A stretch of 15,502 bases of DNA from JBDRLU01 sp043812795. GTDB lineage: Bacteria > Chloroflexota > Dehalococcoidia > Dehalococcoidales > UBA2162. The notes beneath the pieces are model-generated. The model worked only from the letters and a program-made list of their open reading frames with translations, did not search any database and was not told the DNA's origin. The stretch is taken from assembly GCA_043812795.1 (NCBI GenBank), contig JBDRLU010000060.1, forward strand, positions 1 through 15,502, in the 5' to 3' direction. Each line of letters begins with the position of its first letter. The first letter of the stretch is position 1. Shown piece by piece: positions 1-6,338 of this stretch. The translations under genes were made by a program, and so were the position numbers.

Positions 1-1
1 C

Positions 2-31
2 AAGGTGCTGGAAGAAATGGGTAAGTGGTAG
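2..31 (+). CDS. C-terminal tail of an upstream gene (partial)
   Basis: Frame 2 reads KVLEEMGKW and then a TAG stop. The other two plus frames give either an early stop or an unconvincing Cys-rich read. This looks like an ordinary hydrophilic C-terminus, but only nine residues are inside the window, so no function can be given. Confidence 0.35.
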   Translation, partial: KVLEEMGKW

Positions 32-93
32 CTTAAAATATTGTTCTGTTTGCTTATAGTTGACATTGTCTTGAAGAACGACCTCATCCCTTA

Positions 94-116
94 CCCTTCT
101 CCTAGCAGGAGAAGGG
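94..116. repeat. Perfect 10-bp inverted repeat
   Basis: CCCTTCTCCT (94-103) and its exact reverse complement (107-116) flank a 3-base loop, AGC. There is no T-run on the plus strand after it. The layout resembles the short CCCTTCTCC-type palindromes scattered between genes in many bacteria, so I call it an intergenic repeat rather than a terminator. Confidence 0.6.
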
Positions 117-126
117 AATTAAAAAT

Positions 127-145
127 AAGAGGGCTTCGCCCTCTT
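127..145 (-). terminator. Hairpin with a T-run on the minus strand
   Basis: AAGAGGGC (127-134), a TTC loop, then GCCCTCTT (138-145) form a perfect 8-bp stem. On the minus strand it is followed by a T-rich stretch (complement of the A-rich 117-126), as in an intrinsic terminator. On the plus strand it is followed by CTGAC, which fits poorly. No minus-strand gene lies immediately to the right, so it may be bidirectional for the upstream gene or simply part of the repeat cluster. Confidence 0.35.
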
Positions 146-163
146 CTGACAACTCCATCAAAA

Positions 164-217
164 TGTCATGGCGAGTCCTTCAGTCGAAGGACGAAGCCTC
201 TTTTGCCTCGAATGACA
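164..217. repeat. TGTCAT...ATGACA nested palindrome (REP-like)
   Basis: Outer arms TGTCATGGCGAG (164-175) and CTCGAATGACA (207-217) are imperfect reverse complements. Inside, GTCCTTC (175-181) and GAAGGAC (186-192) form a perfect 7-bp hairpin with a 4-base loop. The design matches the TGTCATTGCGAG-type interspersed palindromes common between genes in Dehalococcoidia and other bacteria (family knowledge). Copy number in this genome cannot be judged from one window. Confidence 0.6.
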
Positions 218-358
218 GTAAGAAACAACCAGATGCAAACAGAACCCTAATAGGTGCCGCTTTTCTTATTCAACGCCTTGAAAACAGGGCAGGAGAATGC
301 TACGATGGCATGGTTGTATTCCATGAGATAGGGCACGGGATATCAAGACAGGTGTCGA

Positions 359-1600
359 TTGGTTAAAGGTACTAACCAGAAGATTTTTTATGGCTACATT
401 ATTGTAGCTGCTTCCACGCTCATCCTCGTCGTCATGCACGGCCTTCATAGCACCTACGGTATCTTTTTCAGTTCGATACAAAACGAATTAAGTTCAAGCC
501 GGGCGCTGATTTCGGGGGCCAGTTCGCTGGCCTTTTTCCTGGAGGGGCTATTCGCTGTACCACTGGGCAGACTAACCGATAAATACGGCCCCAGAATAGT
601 CGTCACCAGTTGCGGCATCATTTTCGGCCTGGGCTACTTGTTCATGTCCCGGATGACCAGCCTGTGGCAACTTTATATCTTTTACCCGGTACTGGTGGGG
701 GTAGGCACGGCCAGCGGTAATGTTTCGCTACTGTCAACAGTCACCCGCTGGTTCATCCTGCGCCGCGGACTGGCGACAAGCATAATAAAGGCAGGCACCG
801 GAATCGGTTTCTTTGTCATGCCACTGGTAGCCAGCTGGCTTATTCTGGGCTATGGCTGGCGTAATGCCTATGTCTTTTTGAGTATCATTGCCATCGTCGG
901 GGTAGTTGCTTTCGCCCAGTTCCTCCGAAGTGACCCGGCCCGGATGGGTTTGCAACCCTACGGCACTTACAACGCCGATGGCACCGCCGCCAAAATGATA
1001 GCCGGCGTGCAGCTTTCGTTACAGGAGGCGATGCGTACCCGCTCCTTCTGGATACTTTGTGCCGTGTATTTTGTCGGCTGGTATGCCACCCAGTCAATTA
1101 TGATTCACATCGTCCCTTATGCCATCGATAGCGGTATTACCGCCGGCCCCGCCGCCGGTGTATTGTCCATCATCGGTGCCGTCAGTATTGCCGGCCGGTT
1201 GACCTCCGGCGGTATCGTCGACAGGCTCGGTGGCCGACGGGCCTTGATGGTCTGTTTCATCATACTGATTACGGCGCTGACCTTCCTGCAATTTACTCGC
1301 GGGTTATGGATGCTCTACGCCTTCGCCGTCGTCTATGGTTTTGCTCATGGCGGCCTTTTTACCGTAATGTCGCCCATCGTCGCCGAGCTGTTCGGTACCA
1401 AGGCGCACGGCACCAATTTCGGCATGGTACTGTTCCTGGGTCAAATTGGCGGTGCCATCGGCCCCGTGGTAACCGGACGCATCTTCGATGTTACTGGTTC
1501 CTATCAACTGGCCTTCTGGATTTCGATTGTCGCCAGTACTACCACGCTGCTCCTGGGCGTGCTGCAAATCAGGCCGGTACCGGTGAAGCCAAGGAGCTAA
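359..1600 (+). CDS. MFS transporter, OFA/monocarboxylate-like
   Basis: A 413-residue inner-membrane carrier of the major facilitator superfamily with about 12 hydrophobic segments in two halves of six. The opening KIFYGYIIVAAS is typical of the oxalate/formate antiporter-like and monocarboxylate-transporter-like MFS branch. The motif A signature GRLTDKYGPR (residues 70-79) lies between TM2 and TM3, with a second copy GGIVDRLGGRR (284-294) in the other half. The central loop carries the DPxxMGLxPYG pattern (192-202) common in this branch. The start is a TTG with only a weak Shine-Dalgarno. An in-frame TAG at 329-331 rules out anything much longer, and later ATGs would remove TM1. The likely substrate is a small organic acid anion, but it cannot be read from sequence. 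It stands alone, with no clear promoter and a different spacing from the next gene. Confidence 0.9.
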   Translation: MVKGTNQKIFYGYIIVAASTLILVVMHGLHSTYGIFFSSIQNELSSSRALISGASSLAFFLEGLFAVPLGRLTDKYGPRIVVTSCGIIFGLGYLFMSRMTSLWQLYIFYPVLVGVGTASGNVSLLSTVTRWFILRRGLATSIIKAGTGIGFFVMPLVASWLILGYGWRNAYVFLSIIAIVGVVAFAQFLRSDPARMGLQPYGTYNADGTAAKMIAGVQLSLQEAMRTRSFWILCAVYFVGWYATQSIMIHIVPYAIDSGITAGPAAGVLSIIGAVSIAGRLTSGGIVDRLGGRRALMVCFIILITALTFLQFTRGLWMLYAFAVVYGFAHGGLFTVMSPIVAELFGTKAHGTNFGMVLFLGQIGGAIGPVVTGRIFDVTGSYQLAFWISIVASTTTLLLGVLQIRPVPVKPRS

Positions 1601-1705
1601 CCAGAACGCCCAAGTTACGTTTACTCTAATAGAGAGGCTAACATAAAGGGTAATCAAGGAAGTGAAACATATTTCTTAATTATGCCAGGCCACTAAGCCT
1701 CAAGT

Positions 1706-1734
1706 TTGACTTCAATGTACTGCAGGGTTAAGAT
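1706..1734 (+). promoter_or_regulatory. Sigma-70-like promoter for the lipoprotein/protease unit
   Basis: TTGACT (1706-1711), a 17-base spacer, then TAAGAT (1729-1734). Transcription would begin near 1741, about ten bases before the ATG at 1751. This argues against the earlier in-frame TTG (1706) and ATG (1715), which fall inside the promoter. Confidence 0.5.
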
Positions 1735-1750
1735 ACGGTCGGGAAAGGGA

Positions 1751-2317
1751 ATGAGAACGGATGCGGTGGCCAGGTATTTACCGCCGCCAGTAATAATTCT
1801 GGCGGTACTGCTGGTAGCTGCGTTAGTGGTGAGCGGATGCGCGACGCCGGAGCCACCAGCCAGCCCCCCGCCGAAGCCAACCGACGGCATGATTTCGGCA
1901 CCGTTGATGGTGAAGCTTACCCTGGATGACCTGACAGCAGCGGCCACCAATATCATCGTCGGGAAGGTGACCACAATAAATAGCCAGTGGAACGCCGAAC
2001 ATACCAGTATCAATACCGACGTGACACTAGCGGTAGAACAACAGGTCAAGGGTAGCTGGAACCAGAGTGAAATAACCGTACAGGTACCCGGTGGGCAGGT
2101 AGGGACAGTCACGCAATGGGTAGAGGATAGTCCGGGTTTCAGTGCCGGCGAGCATGTCTTGGTTTTCCTCGAACTTTATGATAATATCTTCCGTGTGGTC
2201 GGTGGGATTCAGGGAAAATTCGTGATTGGCGATGATGGCCGGATTGCCGGCAGCGATGAATCACTGGCCGGGCTTATCGAACAAATCAAGGCCAAGATGA
2301 GCCAGACTTCTCGGTGA
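1751..2317 (+). CDS. Lipoprotein with the same domain as the next protease's N-terminus
   Basis: A 188-residue exported protein. Residues 1-30 are a lipoprotein signal: a basic N-terminus, a hydrophobic run (V14-V27) and the lipobox VVSGC with the acylated Cys at 30. A Pro-rich linker (about 31-45) follows. The rest, about 50-165, is one compact domain with the marks SQWNAEHT (78-85), a VPGG turn, a PGF motif and a QGKF strand. All of these recur at matching places in the N-terminal domain of the downstream metalloprotease, so the two are homologous. Similar domains occur near matrixin-like proteases in other bacteria (from memory, not checked). No catalytic residues stand out. A binding, inhibitory or anchoring role toward the protease is an inference. 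The start at 1751 was chosen from the promoter position and signal-peptide layout; ATG 1715 is the alternative. The stop lies 17 bases before the protease start, so the two are probably co-transcribed. Confidence 0.8.
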   Translation: MRTDAVARYLPPPVIILAVLLVAALVVSGCATPEPPASPPPKPTDGMISAPLMVKLTLDDLTAAATNIIVGKVTTINSQWNAEHTSINTDVTLAVEQQVKGSWNQSEITVQVPGGQVGTVTQWVEDSPGFSAGEHVLVFLELYDNIFRVVGGIQGKFVIGDDGRIAGSDESLAGLIEQIKAKMSQTSR

Positions 2318-2321
2318 AAAT

Positions 2322-2328
2322 AAGGAGG
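2322..2328 (+). promoter_or_regulatory. Strong Shine-Dalgarno deciding the protease start
   Basis: AAGGAGG lies six bases before ATG 2335. It favours that ATG over the in-frame GTG at 2314, which overlaps the upstream stop codon and has no comparable site. Confidence 0.8.
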
Positions 2329-2334
2329 GCGGCG

Positions 2335-4683
2335 ATGAAGTGGTTGCTCCGGGTATTTCCTCCTGTCTTTGCGCTAATTGTTAGCCTCACACTGGTCCTG
2401 GTACCCCAGAGTGCGACCCGGGCCGTGATGCCCGAAGCGTTCCAGGATGATATAGCCGTTGGGGCCGATGTTATCGCTATCGGCACTGTAGTGGAACAGA
2501 GCAGCCAGTGGAATGCCGAACATACCCGTATTTTTACCTCGGTGGTCATGGACGTGGAGGAAACTCTCAAAGGCGTACCCGCCGGCAAGCGGATTACGGT
2601 CACGGTGCCCGGTGGGACGGCGGAGGGGATTACCGAATGGGTCTCGGACGCGCCCGGTTTTGCCCAGGGCGAGCGTGCCGTCGCCTTTCTCAAAAAACTA
2701 CCGGATGCCAGCTACGAAGTTTACGGCCAGTTCCAGGGGAAACGGACGATTGATAAACAAAATCAGGTGGAAGGGTTACCCTTACCCAAATTTAAGGAGC
2801 GAATTACCCGGGCATTGACACGGGCACCCGCCGCCGCGCCGGAGGGAGAAACCTTGCAAGCAGTAGGGCCGATAACTCTGGAGATACCGCCACTAAGCGG
2901 CCAGACCCCGCCAGAGCAATCACCGGCGATACGGGTACCTGGCTGGCAAACTATCATGACCGAAGGTTTTGAAGGCGCTTTCCCTACCGGATGGTATCTT
3001 TATGGTAACCCTTCCTGGGGTAAGGACGACTTCAAGCCTTACACCGGTCTGTATTCCGGCTGGCCCGCCGGGGTTGGTACTGGTGCGGTTGACCCTGCCG
3101 TCAGTAATTACCTCAACAGTATGAATGCCTGGATGGTCTATGGTCCTTTCGACCTGAGTGATGCCGGTGCCGCCGAGTTGAGCTTTTTCCGATGGATTAA
3201 AACCGAGGCCACCAATGACAAACTTGGGGTATACCTTTCAACAACGAATGGCACATCAGGGTTTTATGGCTACGTATGGAGCGGGCAGCGCAATTATTGG
3301 TACCAGAATATCTTGGATTTGCGTGACTGGTATTACCTAGGTAATTTGTGCGGCCAGTCGCAAGTATGGGTCGCCTTGGTCTTTCAAAGCAATGCCTCAG
3401 TAGTTGACCAGGGTGTCTTTCTGGACGATATTAGCCTACGCAAATACGTTGGCCCTGAGCCGCAGATTACCAGTATTACTCCCGCCCAGGCTTCGGCCGG
3501 AACGAATAGCCTGGTGACCATTAACGGTACCGGTTTCGGTGCGTCACCGGGCCTGGTCCAGTTCTTCTACCAGGATGGGGAGCCGCTTATCGAAGGCAAT
3601 ATTTCTTCCTGGTCTGACACCAGCATTGTCACCGATGTACCGACGGATATTATTAACAGCTATCCAGCCTCGGCCGGCAGCGGGCCGGTGCGTGTCCGCA
3701 CGGCGGATGATGTTACCAGCGCTTTTGTTCCTTTCACCGTCACTTTTTCCTACGGCGGCGTGAAATGGTCGGGTGCGACTCCCGTGGTCGATTTCAAGGT
3801 CAATCCGAACACACTTGATTGTGAGAGTGAAGAGGTGGCCGTGCAGAATGCGGCGGCTACGTGGACGGGAGTATCGGATAAAAGCTTTGCCTTTAGCTAT
3901 AACGGAACGACCAGCGCAACAATCTACGGTGCTAACGGGGTCAACGAAATCCTGTGGCGACCCTTTAGCAGCCCCGGCGTCCTGGCCCACGCCGTTTACT
4001 GGTTCGATGGTAGTAACTTTCTCGAAGCTGACATCGAGTTCAATGATGACTATACATGGAGTACAGCAGCAACCACGCCCGACACACAATGGGATGTCCA
4101 GACCATAGCCTTGCATGAACTGGGGCACTGGCTTAACCTGCGCGACCTCTACGGCGACATAGCCGGCTATCCTCAGGACGTTGACAAAGTAATGTACGGC
4201 TACGGTACTAACGGCACGGCCAAACGGGTCTTGCACGCCGATGACGAGGCTGGCATCAGGTGGATTTACCCGCTCTTGAACCAATATACCCTGACAATAA
4301 ATGTCTTCGGCAACGGCACCACCTCGCCGGTAGCTGGCATCCATGTCTATCCTGAGGGAGCCACGGTCAACGTTACCGCCACGGCTAACACAGGCTGGCA
4401 GTTCGGGCAGTGGAGCGGTGATGTGACCAGCACCGATGCTTCCATCGCCGTCACGATGGATACCGATAAAACGATTACGGCTAATTTCGACCGCGTGGTT
4501 ACCCCCGGCTCTCCCGGTGACGCCAACGGCGATGGTGAGATAAACGCCATCGATATCACGCTAATAGAACGCATCATCGCCGGACTGGATGCGCCCACAA
4601 CCGGTGCCGATGCCAATCAGGATGCCTTGTTCAACGCGCTGGATATCAGCAAAACGGAACGGTTCATTGTCGGGTTAGATTAA
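2335..4683 (+). CDS. Secreted modular matrixin-like metalloprotease with dockerin
   Basis: A 782-residue exported multidomain protein. In order: a signal peptide (1 to about 30, cleavage near SATRA); a domain homologous to the upstream lipoprotein (about 33-165, with SQWNAEHT at 57-64); a linker; a jelly-roll-like beta domain (about 212-368, from FEGAFPTGW to DDISL); an IPT/TIG Ig-like fold (about 376-469, SITPAQASAGT and ITINGTGFG-like pattern); a zinc metalloprotease domain (about 472-650); a bacterial B-repeat-like beta domain (about 651-720, GWQFGQWSGDV and ITANF); and a type I dockerin (728-782) with two calcium loops starting DANGDGEIN and DANQDALFN. The zinc site is HELGHWLNLRD (H594, E595, H598, D604), with VMYGY (M620) as the Met-turn. 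The third ligand appears to be Asp, as in snapalysin-type matrixins, and the usual Gly is Asn. It probably cleaves extracellular protein and docks to a cohesin, but no cohesin or scaffoldin is in the window. A strong terminator follows. Confidence 0.85.
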   Translation: MKWLLRVFPPVFALIVSLTLVLVPQSATRAVMPEAFQDDIAVGADVIAIGTVVEQSSQWNAEHTRIFTSVVMDVEETLKGVPAGKRITVTVPGGTAEGITEWVSDAPGFAQGERAVAFLKKLPDASYEVYGQFQGKRTIDKQNQVEGLPLPKFKERITRALTRAPAAAPEGETLQAVGPITLEIPPLSGQTPPEQSPAIRVPGWQTIMTEGFEGAFPTGWYLYGNPSWGKDDFKPYTGLYSGWPAGVGTGAVDPAVSNYLNSMNAWMVYGPFDLSDAGAAELSFFRWIKTEATNDKLGVYLSTTNGTSGFYGYVWSGQRNYWYQNILDLRDWYYLGNLCGQSQVWVALVFQSNASVVDQGVFLDDISLRKYVGPEPQITSITPAQASAGTNSLVTINGTGFGASPGLVQFFYQDGEPLIEGNISSWSDTSIVTDVPTDIINSYPASAGSGPVRVRTADDVTSAFVPFTVTFSYGGVKWSGATPVVDFKVNPNTLDCESEEVAVQNAAATWTGVSDKSFAFSYNGTTSATIYGANGVNEILWRPFSSPGVLAHAVYWFDGSNFLEADIEFNDDYTWSTAATTPDTQWDVQTIALHELGHWLNLRDLYGDIAGYPQDVDKVMYGYGTNGTAKRVLHADDEAGIRWIYPLLNQYTLTINVFGNGTTSPVAGIHVYPEGATVNVTATANTGWQFGQWSGDVTSTDASIAVTMDTDKTITANFDRVVTPGSPGDANGDGEINAIDITLIERIIAGLDAPTTGADANQDALFNALDISKTERFIVGLD

Positions 4684-4710
4684 GTTTAATTTAAGGGAAG
4701 AAATGACTCA

Positions 4711-4742
4711 AGAAAGAGGGGCAAAAACCCTCTTTCTTTTTT
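4711..4742 (+). terminator. Strong intrinsic terminator after the protease gene
   Basis: AGAAAGAGGG (4711-4720) and CCCTCTTTCT (4728-4737) form a perfect 10-bp stem with a 7-base A-rich loop, followed by a T-run. It lies 28 bases after the protease stop and ends that transcription unit. Confidence 0.9.
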
Positions 4743-4770
4743 CTAAGACCATCCGCAAACATCCAATATC

Positions 4771-4796
4771 TGTCATTCCCGCTTTCGCTGGAATGC
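4771..4796. repeat. TGTCATTCCCGC-type short palindrome
   Basis: ATTCCCGC (4775-4782) faces GCTGGAAT (4787-4794), an 8-bp stem with one mismatch, preceded by TGTC. This is the familiar TGTCATTCCCGC...GCGGGAAT interspersed element (family knowledge). Its opening resembles that of the element at 164-217, but the inner stem differs. Confidence 0.6.
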
Positions 4797-4914
4797 AGGA
4801 GGTGTCCTCTCCATCATTCTGGATTCTGAATTAAGCCCAGACCAACCAACCAACCGGAGAAATCCCATCCCAAAAGCAGGGTGTTTTTTCTTAAAAGTCA
4901 GATACTATTGCGAT

Positions 4915-4944
4915 TTGCGCTCGCTCCCTACATTATGTTATGAT
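4915..4944 (+). promoter_or_regulatory. Candidate promoter for the yeiH-like gene
   Basis: TTGCGC (4915-4920), an 18-base spacer and TATGAT (4939-4944). The -10 box is good and the -35 weak. Overlapping TATAT sequences allow other registers. It would leave a leader of about 90 bases. Confidence 0.4.
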
Positions 4945-5037
4945 ATATGTATACTAAAACGATAGTAATAGTTAACTAATCTAGGTCCCATCCACTCTTC
5001 CAGGTTTCCCCACATCAATCATTTCAGGAGAATTAGT

Positions 5038-6150
5038 ATGTCCGAAACAACGATAAATGCTGGCAGTGTACCTAAAGCGGCAGCGCGGGTGGAACAGAGG
5101 GTGGGGCTGGGTGGAATGATGCACGGCCTGGTGGTAACACTTATCATTGCGGCCGCCGCCTTTATTACGTGGTGGTTTCTCAAAGGCACGTGGCTTAAAT
5201 TCAGTGCTCTTCTCTGGGCCTTTGTTTACTCCATTGCCATCGCCAATATCTTCCCGAAGCTATCGGAAAAGACCTTCAAGGCAGGCATTGACTTTTCGTC
5301 TTCACGCATGCTGCGGGTCGCCATCGGCTTGCTCGGCCTGACGGTCAGTGCTTCCGTCTGGCTGAAGATGGGTGGGGTTGGGCTGGGCGTCATCTTTTTC
5401 GACCTTATCTTTGCCTTTTTGTTCAGCGTCATCTTCTGCAAGTATGTCCTCAAGATGGATGATACTCTTTCGATTCTCATCGGTATCGGGACCGGCATCT
5501 GTGGTGCTTCGGCAATAGCGGCTACCGGCCCGGCCATCAAGGCCAAGGCCGAGCACATGGGTCTTGCCCTGGCCGTCATCACGCTGTTCGGGCTGATTGC
5601 CATGTTCGGCTACCCTTTCCTTTATAACGGACCCCTCTCCGGCTGGCTGGCCAATAATCCGGTTGCTTTTGGCATGTGGAGCGGCACCGGTATCCATGAA
5701 ACTCCAGGGGTAATTGCGGCCGCCAGTCAGGTTGGCGGGGCTTTGCCCGTAGCCATTTCCGCCAAGTTCATCCGGATATTCATGATTGGCCCGATGGTGC
5801 CCATCAGCATGTACTTGCTCAGCCGCTTTGCCCGGAAGACCGGCGCCGAGCACGTGAAAATGACTATTCCCTGGTTCGCCGTAGCTTTTGTGGCCCTGAC
5901 CCTAGTCAATTTCGGCATCGAATTCTTGCCGTTCAGTGCCTGGTGGTCTTCTTTCGATAGTTCGTACGTTGGTCCAGCTGTTACTTTCCTGCTGGCCTGG
6001 GCTTTCGCCGGCGTCGGTATGAAAGTCAAGGTCTCCGCTGTTAAAGCGATGGGCTTAAAGGCATTCGTCGGTGGTATGGTAGTATCTGTTGTCGTCGGCG
6101 TGGTCTCACTGCTCATGGTGAAGTTTGTCTGGCTGCCCTTCGCCGGTTAA
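5038..6150 (+). CDS. YeiH-family (UPF0324) membrane protein, putative sulfate exporter
   Basis: A 370-residue polytopic inner-membrane protein with about ten hydrophobic segments after a hydrophilic N-terminus (1-25). The family hallmark GTGICGASAIAA sits at residues 151-162. The segment GMWSGTGIHETPGVIAAAS, the following AKFIRIFMIGP and the C-terminal GVGMKVKV pattern are also typical of the YeiH/UPF0324 family. Databases name these proteins putative sulfate exporters, but transport activity is poorly established, so the substrate here is an inference. Length is close to the family norm. The start is well supported by AGGAG seven bases upstream. It is a single gene, converging on the minus-strand sugar-phosphate operon. 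No sulfur-metabolism neighbour is present to support the sulfate assignment, and no clear terminator follows. Confidence 0.9.
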   Translation: MSETTINAGSVPKAAARVEQRVGLGGMMHGLVVTLIIAAAAFITWWFLKGTWLKFSALLWAFVYSIAIANIFPKLSEKTFKAGIDFSSSRMLRVAIGLLGLTVSASVWLKMGGVGLGVIFFDLIFAFLFSVIFCKYVLKMDDTLSILIGIGTGICGASAIAATGPAIKAKAEHMGLALAVITLFGLIAMFGYPFLYNGPLSGWLANNPVAFGMWSGTGIHETPGVIAAASQVGGALPVAISAKFIRIFMIGPMVPISMYLLSRFARKTGAEHVKMTIPWFAVAFVALTLVNFGIEFLPFSAWWSSFDSSYVGPAVTFLLAWAFAGVGMKVKVSAVKAMGLKAFVGGMVVSVVVGVVSLLMVKFVWLPFAG

Positions 6151-6309
6151 TAAAGGAAACGGGCGTTAATCTTGACGATATCATTGAGTACTATCCAGTC
6201 CCACTTCCTTCATACTGATGAGCACTTCGTCCGGCTACTTGATTTCCGGCATGGGAATTTCAAAACTGTGTACGCCAGACCGGCCACGTAACACGTCGAA
6301 TGCCAGCAT
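6151..6309 (-). pseudogene. N-terminal remnant of a glucose-dehydrogenase-like MDR gene
   Basis: On the minus strand, ATG at 6309 opens MLAFDVLRGRSGVHSFEIP, continues MPEIK, and hits TAG at 6237-6235. The same frame then resumes PDEVLISMKEVGLDST, and after a one-base shift reads NDIVKINARFL. Joined, this matches the start of zinc-type alcohol/glucose 1-dehydrogenases (pattern: PxPxPxxxEVLIxxKEVGLDGTDxxIV). The remnant therefore has at least one nonsense codon and one frameshift, and it stops where the yeiH-like gene ends. The rest of the enzyme, including NAD- and zinc-binding parts, is missing. It starts 29 bases after the pgi stop on the same strand, so it was probably once the fourth gene of the sugar operon. 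The family assignment rests on about 50 residues. Confidence 0.6.
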
Positions 6310-6338
6310 TTTAGCCTCATTTCGGACAAATGCCGTGA

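Larger units (their letters stand above)
32..358. other. Gene-free intergenic stretch with palindromic repeats
   Basis: No convincing gene is present. Three palindromic elements (94-116, 127-145 and 164-217, listed separately) fill the first two thirds. The rest, about 218-358, shows nothing recognisable apart from a weak purine-rich stretch (GACAGG) just ahead of the TTG start of the MFS gene. A TTGACA at 60-65 has no acceptable -10 box at the usual distance. Confidence 0.6.
4684..5037. other. Intergenic region between protease and yeiH-like gene
   Basis: No gene is seen. It contains the protease terminator (4711-4742), a TGTCATTCCCGC-type palindrome (4771-4796), a short CCAA repeat run near 4840-4853, a candidate promoter (4915-4944), and an AGGAG ribosome site at 5026-5030 seven bases before ATG 5038. 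Confidence 0.6.

Noticed and set aside
60..88. TTGACA at 60-65 as a promoter for the MFS gene
   Set aside because: The bases 17 positions downstream (CCTCAT) do not resemble a -10 box, and the element lies nearly 300 bases from the gene.
163..366. A 67-codon plus-strand frame before the MFS gene
   Set aside because: It begins inside a palindromic repeat and overlaps the MFS start, and the protein shows no recognisable features.
1304..1657. A 117-codon minus-strand frame at the end of the MFS gene
   Set aside because: It is antisense to the MFS C-terminal half, with no motif or ribosome site.
3544..4344. A 266-codon minus-strand open frame across the metalloprotease
   Set aside because: It is antisense to a gene with clear domains (TIG, HELGH zinc site). 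The translation has no recognisable motif and no ribosome site.
5302..5853. A 183-codon minus-strand open frame within the yeiH-like gene
   Set aside because: It is antisense to well-conserved transmembrane coding sequence, and its low-complexity, charged composition is typical of a shadow frame.
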